Below, in pieces: positions 44,661-58,335 of a stretch of 64,000 nucleotides of DNA. The number at the start of each line of letters is the position of its first letter. Within the stretch, counting starts at the first letter, position 1. Location of the stretch: positions 1,674,001 through 1,738,000 of the forward strand of contig JAULSU010000003.1 in the NCBI GenBank assembly GCA_030512335.1. Reading direction: 5' to 3'. Under the pieces are notes generated by a model. The model was not told the DNA's origin and did no database searches. It was given only the letters and a program-made list of their open reading frames with translations. Both the position numbers and the translations under genes were made by a program. This DNA comes from Immersiella caudata. Its lineage: Eukaryota > Ascomycota > Sordariomycetes > Sordariales > Lasiosphaeriaceae.

Positions 44661-46953
44661 GAAGCAGCATCTAGGAAGGATGAGTCAAGGTTATGTTTAT
44701 GGTCGATTACGAAAGGAGGATACCGGGGCGGCTGTAGTGTTTAGTCCAAGGGCGACAAAGGTGTCTATGAGAGGAGGGGAGGTAGCCAGCTCAACGGCGA
44801 ATATACGCCGGTTCGATGGGAGGGAGTTTATTCCTTGTTTTTCCTTCTCATTTTGGGCCGCACGACACCCCCCTCCTGTTTGGATGTGTAAAAACATAAG
44901 CACACATACACACAGCTGCACAGGCATAGGCATATAGTCTGCCCTTTCTTTCTTCGATTTTTCTCGCTCTATTTTTACCTAGGTACTGGCTGTGGTGCGC
45001 GAAGCTGGCGTACTGAGGAGTTGAAACGGTCTTGTTTTTTTTGACGCTCAGTGTCGTATTATCGTTTTTCACTCTTATTTGTTCGCTACCAGTTGCATTT
45101 CGCTCTTATGTTTGATCTCAGGGGTGGTGGTGGAGGGGCACCAGGCCAGGGATATCCCGTAAAGGGGAGAGCTTAGTGATGAAAATCAGGAAGGATGAGG
45201 ATGAGGGGAGCAGGTGAGATGTAATTTCTTGGGCATGGTCTGGGTTGGGCAGGGTGGCGAGCGGATAGGGTGAGACAGGTTTGGGGTATGCATAGGAAGG
45301 GAAATATAATATTGGTACCTACTGCCGCTGCTGCTGCGCTAATTTGACTTGCATGTGGGCGTGGAATGATATGAGGCGTTAATGCATTGATGCAAGATGG
45401 AAGGTAGTGAGTCCTGTTGTGAAATGTGTTGAGCGGCGAGAAGGGGGGGGGTAGACTCAGGGGTGGGTGACTGAGTCGATCTCGCTTGCGAAAAGGAATA
45501 AACGGAGGTTTGAGCTGGGCATGCTCTGGCCGGCTCAGACAGAATGACTTAATCCGCGGTGAATCTGCAAAGATTCCTTCATGTTGACCCTTGGATCTTT
45601 GCGTCTGAAATACTAGAGTCATTATTACCCACCATAGTATTAGCTCCCCATCTCCCTCTCCATGACAACGTCTGACGGGCGGTCCTGCCTCGTCGTGTAT
45701 CTACAACCACCGGAACACCTATCGGGAACAGTGTCCACGAGGTCTGCTGGAGAAGGCCATACCTAATACTAGTATACATATTAGGAGACTCATTGGTCTA
45801 TATCCCAAAGACTCGATTTCCTTGTTCAACTTTGTCTTAAAAACATCACTCTATACTCAAGGGTCCAATACCGGTTCGTAGATAGCTCAGTTATACTCCA
45901 TGCCACAAACCGTCAACGATGATAAGCCAATTGCTTAATGATGGGTAGTCTCTGAACTTGGACTTTGGACGCCAGCATCAGACCTCGTATGATTGAGTTT
46001 CTTGTTGTGGGACTGTCTTGGCATCGGGGCAGGCAGGAAGAAAGGGGCTGGCCGGGCAAGAAATGGAGCTGAAGTATCATGCCTCATGCGTTAACTATAT
46101 TATATCCCATCCATGGCTCCTATACACCCCGTCATTGATCCTACCGTCACCTCAAATGTCGTATCGTGGCGCCTCAAGAAGCCACTGAATGTTTTTGACA
46201 AGCACTCCCATCGACCACGCCACCTCTCTCGAAACCCGCCTCCGCCATATTCCTTGTGATAGTTATCCAGTCGCCCACCCATCCAGTTTACGCGCTGCTT
46301 TTGCATAAAAGACAAGTACCTCCGCCCCTTCACCGTCAATGCAATGTTGAGCTCCCAAGTTATTCCCATTCCCGTTCTTCTAGTCAAGCTCAGAATGGAC
46401 TGTAGACAAAGGAGCGAGCTTGATAGAGACACGCACAAGGCACACACAAACCGAGCCTACTATAACCAAGACCCATGCGCGCAGCTTAATAATACGAACT
46501 GTCATGACAGCAGCAATCAACTTTGTTTGCAAAAGGTTAAGAACACAAAAAGAGACGAACCGCCATGCCCCTCCCATCCTGCTAGGTTCTCCCAGAAAGT
46601 GCTAAGCAAATCTTTTCCGTCCATGATAAGATGAAGCGAGAGTGTAGCAGCTGCGTGTCCACCCAAGTTGAAAAAAAAAAAAGTAGTAACAAAGTGAACG
46701 AAGAGAAGAAAGTAAACAAACAATGGGAACTCCAAACTCCAATGCTGGCCAACTTGAGGTATTCACTCGTTAAAAGTGCCGTCGTTATTCCGCCGCAGAT
46801 GAAATGGCTAGCCAGTATGGACAGAGTGCTAAGCCTGCTGTGCGAAAGGGCGAGTCCGGTCGTAGCCGTCTGCTCGATGTGTTGAGGTTGTCCGTCTATG
46901 CCCGCCAGACGAAGGTGTTGCTAGGGCACATCACCTGTCCGACGGTACATGTG
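44661..46953. other. 2.3-kb convergent intergenic region
   Basis: Lies between the stops of the Q/P-rich gene and the Hal4-type kinase gene. It has several T-rich and A-rich tracts and no recognisable coding sequence. It may hold long 3' untranslated regions. Confidence 0.5.
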
Positions 46954-48496
46954 TTAAAGGCCCTCTTCGCCGGCTTTGCAGAGTCTTATCTCGCGACCCC
47001 ATTCTGACTTGAGCACTTGGGAGGCTGTGATTCTCCTTGTGGGGTTTGGATCGAGTATCGAGTAGATGACGTTTCGGCATCGAGCCTGGAAGTGGTGTTA
47101 GAACGGCATCTCGCAACCATGTTCAGTGGCAACATACCCTGTGGAGCGACTCGATCGGGGCATACCCCGCCTCTTCCTTCCTACCCTCCAAATACCGAGC
47201 GTAGAATTCGTCCTCGTCTTTTTTTGCAACGCGCCACAGGTGCCTACCCGTCCGCATGGCCATGTAAATAACACCGCATGCCCAGACGTCAACGGCACGG
47301 GCGTCAAACTCCTTGTCGATATACTCCTCTGGGGAGATGTATGGGGCAGAGCCACAAAGGCCAGACACCATGTGTGCATCATTCTCCCATGCCATACGGA
47401 AACATTCGCCATTGCCGAAATCTGTGATCTTGATGCTTCCCCGTGTTGTCAAGAGGAGGTTTTCCGGCTTCAGGTCACGATGGGCCACACCCATTTCGTG
47501 CATGTACTCGACGCCACGCATCATCTGCTTGAAGAAGCAGTCCGCCTCCTGCACCTCGAGTTTTCCGGCGGAGAGCACGAGGGTGTACAAGTCACCTCCG
47601 GCGCAGAATTCCATCACCTCGCAGTAATCGCCTTTGGCGTCCTTGATAAGATCCAGGGTGTGGATGACGTTGGGATGCCTCAGCGAGGACGATATACAGA
47701 ACTCCGCAGTAAGTCGTTTGCTGTACTTCTTTTCCGTCTCCTCCGGTCGACGACGGAACTCTTTGACGGCGAAAAGCTTCTCTCCAATACCGTTCTCCAT
47801 TTTCTTGTGTGATATTCTGACGATGCCAAAGGCACCACGGCCTACGACCTCTTGACATTTGCCGTACTTGTCCACCAGTGAGGCTGATGCGTTTGGGGCG
47901 CCCTTCTTTTCACTAGACAGCGAGTCCTTCTCCAGCTTGAGGTTGTCGACCCAGCTCGACACCAGCGACAGATCATTCTCCGGTGCCTGCTCAGCCTTCT
48001 TGCCACCGAGGAAGCCCTTGATCATGTCGGTAAGCTTCTCCTGCCGACGACTAGACTTCAGGTGGTGCTCGTGGCCGCCAGGGACGTCTGGCATGAGGAC
48101 GAAACGCTGATAAGGAGCATCCTTGCCGTTGGGAAGCTTGGGCTTATCGGTGGAAGACTGTTTCCTCTGAGGCACGGTGGGCTTTGAAGCATTGTGTGCG
48201 GTGCCAGGGCTCGTGGCGCCAGATCCGTTCGGCTGCGCTCCTTCGGCGGGCACAGGCGTAGCATTGCGAGACGCGTCCTTGGTCGAGAACATGCGTGTCA
48301 GGCGATCCTTCACCGAACCCTTCTCGGCCGGCTTGTGGAGCTGGTCGCCCGAGCTGGAGGGAACGGGGTGATGCCCATTTTGGGCAACAAGGTTGGGGGA
48401 TCGCGAAGTCAGGTCGACAGAGGTGCCTGACTTTACCGACGACGGCTGCGACGAGCGCTGCGAAGTGCTTGACTTGGGGTCCGGCGTGGTCGCCAT
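46954..48496 (-). CDS. Serine/threonine kinase, Hal4/Sat4 (NPR/Hal5) family
   Basis: Exons 48496-47138 and 47085-46954 around a 52-bp intron give 496 residues. A 210-residue Ser/Pro-rich N-terminal region precedes the kinase domain: glycine loop GRGAFG at 219-224, VAIKE-type lysine at about 245 (AVKEF), HRDLKPEN at 339-346, and DFGNGECF at about 359. The DFGNGECF and RHPNVIHTLDLI segments and the C-terminal WGREI mark the fungal-specific Hal4/Hal5/Npr1 family. In yeast these kinases stabilise or activate plasma-membrane transporters, notably the potassium transporters, and so affect salt tolerance. Regulation here is unknown. The long gene-free stretch upstream may hold its promoter and leader. 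Confidence 0.9.
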
Positions 48497-48767
48497 GTTT
48501 CAAGAAGCGGGAGATGATTGTTTGGTAACGTCGGGCTCCGGAACTTGGCTGGGGTGGGTGCGCGGGGCAGGCGGGCGGGCGACCCCAAGGCGGTGGTGCA
48601 GGGTTGTTGGTCACTGGGTGAGCAATGCAAGCGACTTTGGAGGGGCAGTCACTGCGCTTATGCAAGCGACAGCAAATGTGGCGGCGAGCGCGCCTTCACA
48701 GCGCCCCGGTGTCCTTGAGGCCGGTCAAAACGGCAATGCTTGTCGACGTCGTCGCTGTCGATGTTGG

Positions 48768-48794
48768 GTTGTTGTTGTTGTTGTTGTTGTTTCT
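48768..48794. repeat. (TTG)n trinucleotide microsatellite
   Basis: Nine TTG-type units occur in tandem in the upstream region of the Hal4-type kinase gene. On the transcribed strand this is an AAC run, possibly in the 5' leader. Confidence 0.85.
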
Positions 48795-51700
48795 GTGTGG
48801 ACGCGGACGAAAAAATTGTGTGGCCGTGAAAATATGGGTGTCAGCGGGCGAAAGGCGAGGGGGCGGAGCGTCCCGACAGCTGGTGGAGCGAGCTCGCAAG
48901 GTTGTTCCAAGGGCAAGAGTGTAGTCCGTAGGGCGGAGACCAGGTAGCTTCTTAACTTGGTTTCCTCGACTGGGTTTTGTGCTTGCTGCGGAAGCGTGGG
49001 CGAGGTGCTAGACTAGTAACACCTCACAGGTGACCGGAGAGAAGTAGGGTGGGCCTTGGCGGTTGCTGTTGTGTCATAGTGGAAATATGGAAGCTGCTGG
49101 GTGTAAGGTTGGTCGTTGTTGGTATTCGCCGGTTAGGTAATCGCTGGGAACGCAGAAAACTGGAAACGACCCTGGGGTGGCTTCCACAGGCTGGAAGGCG
49201 AATCGCCGCAGCGGATGGCGAAGACGGGAGGGTTGGACTGGAGGGGTGACGGAGGTGACGAAGAGCTGACTCCACGTCTATTTGGCTGGACCGTCCAAGT
49301 GACCAGTACAAAGCCGGAGATCTGTAGGTTTGGTCCCGCCGCTGCTTAACGCTATCGTCGAACCAAGCTAAACGCAGGGAAGATATATTGAGCCGCCCCA
49401 ACAGAACGTAACGAAGCCCTCGCTGCTCTTCACCTTGTGGCCTGACAGTCTTTTTGAGACTGCATTTTGAAGGCACCTCAAGTAAGTTGGGAGGGGCAGC
49501 GGATGGAGGTCGGATGGGACGATGTCACTTCCGGAGTCTACAGCCGGGCTCGCCAAAGGCGAGGATGGACTGAGAACAAGGAACTCAATGGGATGGATAA
49601 CGGGAAGCCAAGGGGTCGGTGGCGGAGAACCGATGATAAATACACGGGGCCTTCGCCCAGATAGGTGCCCTGGCACGTCCAGACCCAGCCAGTCGGAGAG
49701 ATTGACCAAGTACCCAGAGGTACCTCGCAGCGGCTCCCACTTCTCAACCAACAATGCAATCCCATGCAAACACCGACGCTGGAGCTACGACCGAGGATGC
49801 GAGCGGTAATGCAGCATCAGATACGAACTCCTGTCAGTTTTTGGCCCTTGAGCTGTTGCGCTGGCCCCAGGGGCATGAACAAAGATGGTGGCCGACGAAG
49901 ATGCTGACCTCTGTCTGGACATCGAAGGATCCAACGCAACCTAGTCCAGTGCGCTGCTCCACTTATTAATCGCCCAGAAAGCCCACCCTGCCACAGGCCC
50001 GACGAAAATAAAAAATTCAACATGACAAAGTAGTCGACGGTCAGTAACCGAGCCTTCATGGCCACCCCCAACCCAAAGGGCCAGAGGCTCATCAGCACGT
50101 TCCAAGACATGCACCAGTGCCCACCACCATCCTGTCGGAACTGACTGAGACATCGCGAGCGGCATCAACGATCATGAGAGAAACCCCACGAAGGCCTAGG
50201 CTCTCACGCCCCGTTCCGCCCGGCAGGCGTCGTCAACGTTATGGCGCATGAAGCATCTCAGTGGCATCGCGCTCGACAAGCCCGTCGGCAGCTCGTCAAA
50301 CGCTTGACACTCTTCTTACCAAGCAGGCCCGCCTGCAGGGACGTCTCCATACTTGCGCGGGTGCTCCAGTTCTCGTCATCTGCATCCCGAAAAGGTCCTC
50401 CCATTTGCGGTTGTTCTAGCGGGCGGCCTCCGGCTAAGGTTCTCCACTTCACCTGCGGTTGCGGCACTGGATCGACCCCCCAATTTACCTTCCCTACCCA
50501 GGTTCATCAGATTGCGAGGGATCGTGAATAGGAATAACGACCTGGCGACCGCGCTGCAGTCGCTACAGGTCGTGCCTCTGTCTCGAGCCAACGATTGGGT
50601 GCGCGGGTAAGCTGTGCCTGCGTTCCTTCCTCGCGTACGCATGAGTTTCGTCCTTCTCTCAATCAGAGGACGTTGCCTCTCCGGAGCTTGCAAGCAGCTT
50701 GTTTGTGGACAAAGGGCAAAGGGCGGCCCTCCCCCCAGTAAAGGGCCGATGCACGCTACGGTCCAAGACAGGCCTTGCTTCTCGGTCCCTCGAGCTGCTG
50801 CCCTGCAAGTACACCAATTCGTAACCCGCACACGTTTGCCGGTGTCGTGCATCTGACGGTAACCACGCTCCCCCAGCATATGCCCCCCTACTATGAGGCA
50901 TTTTCCCTCCTCGACGCTGTCCCAAACACTGGAGCACTTGCAAGAAAAGCTCCTACTTCTACTAGTCGGCGCTGGCCACCGCTCGCGCAACCGCACTGCA
51001 AGCCCATTGGCCACTCTTGGGCCTCTGATGAACTGTCACTGCAATCCCATCTCGAACACAGGTTGCTGTGTATCCACACGCCTGCTTCCAGGAGGATGGC
51101 TTGCAAAAAACACTCTAGGCCCTGCAGCATCACCTCGCACCGCTGCCAGGGAGACATTCCGAGCTACTCATCCCCGTCCTTGCTTGTCCGGGACGTGTTC
51201 CGCCCGGCGAAGACAATGGCGGTCACGGTCGGCCAGGATCCGATGCGGTCAAAGCTACAATCCCCGGCACCAGTTATGTCGCCAGTCTGTTGATGTGTAA
51301 GCCCTCCTAGGTGTATGTTGTATCGTCCAGCTGGCGGTCCATGGCACTGGCTCGCTGCTTTTGCTCCAGTCCATCCGGGCCCATAGTCGACATTTGTGGG
51401 GTTGTGGCGTTTGCCCTTAACGACAGTATGTAGATAGAAACCCGAGACCGCTCGACTACTTGATGGCTACCCACCAAACGCTACTGCATGACTGAACAAC
51501 TCACGGCCAGCAGCTGACCGAGGCGATTGTTTCACTACATTTCTTGGGAAAGGGATCGTTCAGGATGCCCCGACACCGGGCAACTGCCTTTCTCCTCAAC
51601 GACGTCCAAGAGCGAGGGCGGACATTTTGTGATACTCAGACGCAGCCCTAAAAAGGAGACACTCAGTTAACTGAAGCGTTTACGTACTGGCATCGGGCTG

Positions 51701-52349
51701 GGCCCTAACAAGTACCGTCCACTTACACAACGCCCAGCCAAAACGCGGCTCAGCCCTGATCCGATGGCATGTAAAACTAAGGGTCCAGAACACAAACTCT
51801 GATCAAGTAACGTAAGAGCCTCCACGGCACCGTACTTCGTCCCTCCCTCTGGCGAGGATATTTTCACCAGAGTACATACTTTTTACGGTTACCCTGCAGC
51901 GATCTCCATCGGCGATTTGACTAGGGACGAAACGATTTTCTGGTGTAAGTACCCCACCCCTCCCCCCCCATGTCATATCGTTTGAACGTTTCCGAAGGGC
52001 ACACCGCAACACGTTTCAGTATCAGCAAGTGCATGTGCTTCACTCCACGAGGGCAGAGAAAAAATTGCTCCTGACTGTACGCATAACGATACGACACCAC
52101 ACCCACCGTGCAGAGAGCGGCTTTCTCGCAGACTCTGTCCTGACATGCGGCCTTGGCATCTGCCGCGGAGATCGAGCCCACTTCCGTCCGTCTCGTTTCC
52201 TTCCAAGCTCTCCCTCCCGGGTTTGTTCCTCGTCCCAATTCGCAGATTAACTCCGTTGTCGGTCGGTCGGTGCCGTTCCCCAGGCATGTAGTGTATATGT
52301 ATGTGTGTGTCCTCACAATTTTCATTCATCCAGCTTGCAGGTGTACCAG

Positions 52350-52369
52350 TCTTTTTTTTTTTTTTTTTG
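52350..52369. repeat. Poly-T tract
   Basis: About 18-20 consecutive T residues, in a gene-free stretch. It could be a nucleosome-excluding promoter element or a terminator-like tract. Confidence 0.8.
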
Positions 52370-53336
52370 GCTGTTCTGCAACTTTTTCCCCCCTGGTCCG
52401 TCGTCAAACCGGTGAGATAAAACGGCACCCTGGTGGGTGTGGATTGGCGAACAAGCTTTTGCCAAGCCGGATGCGGCAAGGTGGGTTTTTCTTAGCTGAA
52501 GTGCCACAGCCGAGGAGGGTTGGAGACGACTTGTGAGTGTGGTTGCCGGCCACCGTTGAGAGGAGAGCTGAGCTTCTTGGAGTTTGGTAGATTTTGGATT
52601 GGGGAACGATGAGATTGGGACGGGTCGGGGATAAGGCGAGGATGGGATTTTGGAGCTCAACCCGGGTTTTGTGACGCCTCGACGGGTGCCGTAGCCGCAG
52701 GGGTAGAGAAGGGTGAGTGCAGGTGCCGGGAGGGGAGGGGTGACTGGCATCGTGGCGGTGCAAACCTTTCCTCTACAACCAGATACCTTGGTGGGAGAAA
52801 CGAGTTTGTACATATTCACTCTTCCCTCGGTCGGAAGCAGCACATGCCGCCTTGCACTCCCAGTCGGCCTTTGTCATTGGGGTACAGGGCATCAAAAGAT
52901 TCTTCGAATGTCGCTTTGAATTTCAACAGTGTCTTTCCGGGCTATCACAGGACTCCGCCTTGGTTGTGGGCTGTGAAGCTCATTTCTCACACCGCGTGCC
53001 AGATAAAGGTAAGTTCGGGTTCGCAACTGCACGTTACTACTTCATTGCTTCTTGGGAAAAGCACCCAAATCTGGGCGTGCTGAGGCCGTATTCCAACTTC
53101 AATATCCAACAGCCCACCATGTGCAAACGATCGCGGCATATATCGTCCCTAGCTTAAGCTCTCCGTTTTTAGAAATAGCCTTCCTGTCGTTTGCCTCACC
53201 TGCCTCGCGCCCCGGAAGGAGAACAAAATCCCGCGAAAACTGAAGAAAAGAAATGGCTCAAGAGGTGACACAACCAGAAGATTCCCGGCTTTCCTCCAGA
53301 ATTGACAATCCACTTATCCGATCTGCGGAAAGGGAT

Positions 53337-55755
53337 CTATTGCGTCTGGGCCTTGGCGTCCGTCATGGCCTGGGCCACCAGATCTGCCAGTCTTGGCCCC
53401 TTTGGCTGGGACGTCAGCATCGAGTATGAGCTCCTTGGCGTTGCGATATCGTTCTCTGATCCTCCTCCGAACAGGTTTACGATGGTCAAGTCCGATGTAG
53501 CGCCGCTTCCGCTGCTGTTCTGGCTCCTCTCGGTGAGCCTAGTTAGGTAGACTCTACCGCTGCTTCTGCTGCCTTTGCGACTGGTTGATCTCTTGATACG
53601 GTCGACCTCTTCGCTAAAGGCTCGGTCATAGATGTTAAAGTCTGCTGCCGTCGGGGAGTCGGAGACAACATCCAGCGGCACTGAACCCGCATCGAAGGAG
53701 TCAATGCCACCCGTTCCAATACCGAGGAGCAGTGTTTCGGATCTTTCTGGTAACGGGGCTGCGCCGGCCTTGAAAGGCATGCCTAACTTCAGCTTTCCGC
53801 CGGGGTTCGACTTCAAGAATTGCTCGCGTTCCCGGAGGATCTTCGCGATGTGATCTTCCGTTGACTCCGCTGGGGTCTCTTTTCCCCTTTTCTCCTCCGT
53901 CGTATCGTCAAGCTGGGGTGTTGCAATCCCCTCTGGCTCGTTTCCGGAGTCGAGAACCGTTGCCAGAGCGTCCTTCGGCTTTAGGAGGCTCTTGAACTTA
54001 TTAATCGCTCTCATCTACACAATGCGTTAGACTGATCAAACAGAGAGGCGAAGTGGAAGCGGCACGCATTACAACACAAAGCAGATGGCTCATCTTTCGA
54101 GTAAAGGCATGGTTAACCTCGAGGGCGTTAGGCAAATCGAGAGGATCGGTGCAGTTCTCATCTGGGCTGAGAAGAGGGTCTGCGCCCCCTTTCGTTACCC
54201 AGGGTTGTTGCTTGAATATGTTAGACTGTGCTTCGACTGTTCCCAGGATACCATATTGAACACTCACTCTCAGCTCGCCCATCGTTATTCTCTTTTCTGG
54301 ATCTTTCTCCAAGAGATTCGACATCAAATCCAGGAACTGTTCATTTTCGTCCGGAGGAAACATTGGCGTCTCAGTCTTGATTGCCCCGTACATATCAAGG
54401 ACGCTGTCGCGCTCGAACGGAATTCTGCCGTAACGAAGGCAGTAGAGCGTAACACCCATCGACCAGAGGTCAGCTGCTTTGCCGGAGACATCGCCGTGCC
54501 TAGCAACACATAGCTCGGGGGGCAAAAATGCTGGTGACCCCGCTGATTTTGCGGTCCTCATCTCGCTAGACTTCTCAAACATCTCCGAGACGCCAAAGTC
54601 AACAATCTTGAGGACATCGTCCGCTGTTATGAGAAGGTTGTCGGGTTTGATATCGCGATGTACGACGCCCTGGGAGTGTACTGCAAGATGTGAGATACCA
54701 GAGCTTCGCGAGGTGCTTCAGAGACTTACAATACTCGATTCCGAGAATCAGGTCACGAAAATAGTGGCGGCACTTTTCTTCTTCGTACGGCTCCGCTGGC
54801 TCATGGACTCCGACCTTCATCACGACGCCTTTCTTGCACATCTCAAGCACCATGTACAGCGAGTCGTCGTCGGGATCGTCCAGGACCTCGATCAGTTGAA
54901 CGAGGTTCTCATGGTTGAGTTTTTTCATGATGGCGATTTCCTCGCGAATCAAGAACAGCGCATCTTTGGCCTCGTCGGCCTTGTGATTGACTAACCGCGC
55001 AATAGGGGCGTCAGGGGCACCGAAACCCGCTCGCCCTGGAGGGTATCCGAAGCGCTTCGGGCCATGGCGGAGCAAGCTGGATTGCACCCTTTTCCTCAGT
55101 CGCGCCTTCGAGAACTCCTTGACAGCCTGTCCAGCAGATTGAGTTAGCAACGTCGCAATCTCCTACTCGAACACATTCTCTGTGCCCAACGGAGCGTACA
55201 TATTCTTTGCCAAACTGATCTGTTGCCAGATGGACGGCACCAAATGAACCGCGACCAATCTCCTCCTTGATGATATACTGGTTGATTCGGTGGTGCAATC
55301 GTCCGTCCATGTCATCGTTCGCATACTCGGACCGCGCGTTAAGGGTTTCCTGCAGCTTGTCAGCGTCCGCTCGCTGTTTGGGAGCCCATCGGGCTGCCAC
55401 ACAATCACTTCGCGCTGAGCTGATGGTGTGCGCCTGTGGTGTCTCATGGGGCTCTGGAAATGCTGCATATCAGGCGGTGCAGAGCTTCAGTGGATCTGTT
55501 AGTTTATGGTTACGCTCACGGGAGGCGCCTGACCTACTGTGGGACCGCTGATGCCGCCGTGCTTGTCTTAGTCGTATGGTGCAACTCAATCGCGATATCT
55601 GGGGAAAGTAGGCCGGAGCGACGACCCGAGCTGGCGACAGATTCCATGGTTTCGTGCTCATTCGCTCGAGGGCAAAGAGGGAGGGCAAATGTCGGAGGTC
55701 GGGCAGGTGGAGGAGTCGGGCTTGCCATTTCCTCCTCGCGCGACGCTTCTCGCAT
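53337..55755 (-). CDS. Calcium/calmodulin-dependent kinase kinase-type kinase (CaMKK/Ssp1 type)
   Basis: Seven exons: 55755-55538, 55484-55403, 55349-55200, 55126-54730, 54680-54268, 54210-54073, 54014-53337. They give 691 residues. The N-terminus reads through MQHFQSPMRHHRRTPSAQREV and ETLNARSEYAND before the kinase domain at about 125-430: IGRGSFG at 131-137, AVKEF lysine at 153, an Arg/Pro-rich insert typical of CaMKK (RFGYPPGRAGFG), HRDIKPDN at 290-297, DFGVSEMFE at 310-318. It activates SNF1/AMPK or CaMK-type kinases in stress and nutrient signalling by family knowledge. Exon 2 borders were chosen partly from the remembered REVKETLNARSEY pattern of relatives. Starts at 55728 or 55647 are also possible. 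Confidence 0.88.
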
Positions 55756-56824
55756 GGGAGAGCAAGCTGAGCGAGTCTGACACCGCTCGGGCTACCCAGT
55801 AGTGATATAAGAGACACTGACAGCGAGTCGTGCGACTGAGGCAAGTACCGAGTGACGCTAAGGCCTTCGTGGGCCTAACTTTGCATCGCAGCGGGCAGGG
55901 ACACAAAGTTGGATTCGAGCTTTTCGCATGAAGTTTGGTAGCTCAGCTCGCTCTTGATCGGCTAGGATGCCCAGAGGCTCGGCGAAGGGTAAGCAATAAA
56001 CAAGCACTTGGGAGCAATGGGCCAAGCGGGTACAGCAGCGGTAGTGGCCTTCTTTTTCTGGTTCTGGTTCCAATAAATCGTTTCCGGTTTGGGTGTTTTG
56101 CCCAGGGTGGAAGCTGTTCTATCTTTACTTTTTGGTGTGGTAGCAGTGGACGTATTCGTTTCGTATGCACTACACAGGGCCGTGGCTCGCCTTATGGGGC
56201 GCTGGGTTTCCCAGGCTGACTGGGACGAGAGATGATCAAAGGGAAGCCAGTGGCAGAACTTTCGCTGCAGGATGATGGAGAGAACCCCTCAATCCTGCCC
56301 CTCCATCCCACAGCTTTCAACCTAAACCCCTCCATCCCCGCTAAGGCTGTGAGCCGCAGGGCACGGACCAGGCGAGGTTGACCGTGCCATTCGGCCATAG
56401 GCAGGGGGGGTGAATACCACTGGTGAACTGCCCAAGGGTATCCGTATCTTTCGGACCCGGTATCATTGAATCTAGCTGCGCAGTGTACACAGAAGAAAGT
56501 TATAGCAAGCTGGGTGTGAAATCAAGGGCTCCGTTTCCCACATCTCATCATGAACTGAGCCTTGAGCTTGGAAATCACGTATCTGTTGACGTGACAGGTA
56601 AACGGGTAGTGGGGTTCTGCCGCCGCCACCCAATTCGTTCAATGCCGGACGAAAGACAAGGGTCGTAATCCGTGCAATCACCAAGGTCAACAACGCTTCC
56701 TCCATATTGAAGGACTGAATTGACGACCAACCTCAATGTGACGCGCTCCCTAACCAGCCCTCGCAACCCGCAATCACCCACCCACTCACCCGAGTTTCGC
56801 CCTCGGGTGAGAGCCATCATCACC
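55756..56824. other. Divergent promoter region (CaMKK-type / bet5)
   Basis: About 1 kb between facing-apart start codons. No coding content recognised. Confidence 0.55.
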
Positions 56825-57430
56825 ATGGTCATTTACTCCTTTTACATCTTCGACCGACACAGTACGTCCTTCCCTTTTCCCCTCCCCCTTATTCGGTTGC
56901 TGATCCCCCTCTCCCTCAGCGGAATGCATCTACTCCAAATCCTGGCTCCCCCCCTCCGTCTCCGAAGCCCCGTCGAATCCAAATCCACCCGACCACCCGC
57001 GCGCCGACCGTCGCTCCAAAGCAGCACGCGCCGGCGATGACGCCAAACTCATCTTCGGCACCGTCTTCTCGCTTCGCAACATGGTGCGCAAGCTCGGCGG
57101 CGACGACGACGCCTTCATCAGCTACCGCACGGGGCAGTACAAGCTGCACTACTACGAGACGGTCAGCAACCTACGGTTTGTGATGCTCACAGACACGGCG
57201 GCGCCGAGCATGCGAAATGTGTTGCATCAGATCTATATCAATCTTTGGGTGGAGTATGGTAGGTGGTTATCTTTCCTGGGGGAAGTAAACAAGAAATGGG
57301 GTAGGGTTGCTGATGAAGGGATATAGTTGTCAAGAATCCGCTTTCGCCGGTTGAGCACAAGGGGGGCGAGGGGGTGAAGAATGAATTGTTCGAGCTTGGG
57401 CTGGATCAGTTCATTAGGGGCTTGATGTGA
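56825..57430 (+). CDS. bet5: TRAPP complex subunit Bet5 (TRAPPC1)
   Basis: Exons 56825-56861, 56920-57258 and 57327-57430 give 159 residues. The start MVIYSFYIFDRHTECIYSKSWLPP is the diagnostic longin-type beginning of Bet5. A Pro-rich loop separates it from KLIFGTVFSLRNMVRKLGG, FISYRTGQYKLHYYETVSNLRFVMLTD and the C-terminal helix. Bet5 is a core subunit of TRAPP, the exchange factor complex for Rab/Ypt1 that tethers ER-to-Golgi vesicles, acting on the Golgi side. The protein normally pairs with other small TRAPP subunits. Splicing at 57258 joins EYG to VKNPL. Confidence 0.93.
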
Positions 57431-58335
57431 GATTCCTACACTTTTGGACGGACAGATGATTCCTGTCGGAAGGCTTGCCTGAAAGAACCCCATACGGTGA
57501 GTAGCGTTTGCTGACCTGTGGGTGTTTTGGGGTTGCAGAGCAGGTCCAGGATGAGATGTTCAAGACCACCGAGGAGGCCCGCGTGGCATGCCGCGGGGAG
57601 CTACGGGGGGATGAAGAGACCTGTGGGAGTCCTTGGCGGCCAAGGGCGATGCGTTGGTGAGCAAGGGGCCGAGACGGTTACTCTGTGACCTACGGGTTCG
57701 GCACCCAAAGCCAGAGACGGTCACCACAGACGCAAGTTGGCCAGGTGGGCGGAATGATTATGCCCGTGAGCGAAGTAGAGGTAGGCTATAGTTCGAGATT
57801 GACGGCAGGCAAAAACCCAGGAGTCCGTAACTTGATAGCCGGAAAAAAAGGACACAAACCGTCGCGTGAACCTCGGAAGTTGAACACAGCCCTTGCTTCC
57901 CTTAAACCCGAGGGCGGTAGTTTACTTGTCATGGCCACTGCACCACTTGGTAAGACCAAAAGTACATGTCACACTTGGGCAAGAGTCTGCCATGCCAAAG
58001 CGCCCTATATAGGTACCTTGTTCAGGTCTGCCATTTGAGCCGCGCCTCTCACAGAGAACTTACAACTACCTATCCAGCTCATTCTGAGCCATCACAATGA
58101 TATTCGTACAATCAGCCGCCAATGCTCTGTCCTGCAGCTCTATGTATCTGATAATGGTACACTGTATCGCCGACTTGTGCCTATGACCACAATCCCAAGA
58201 TGCCCTCCTCGTATGGTATTCCGAAAAAAACTTCGTGAATCCAGTAGTGGCAGCTATTTCAAAGCCAACATGCCGCCGAAAAGACCCCTGACTCCGCTTC
58301 ATGCTTTTTTTCGTTTATCCGTATATCGAAAGCGT
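57431..58335. other. Convergent intergenic region (bet5 / pex3)
   Basis: Holds two 3' ends. No coding content recognised. Confidence 0.55.

Larger units (their letters stand above)
48497..53336. other. 4.8-kb gene-free stretch upstream of the Hal4-type kinase
   Basis: No exon chain recognised on either strand. The first few hundred bases are probably the Hal4-type gene leader and promoter, including a TTG/AAC trinucleotide run. A 20-nt T tract lies at about 52350. Short ORFs such as 52852-53157 plus have no protein-like content that I can support. Confidence 0.5.
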
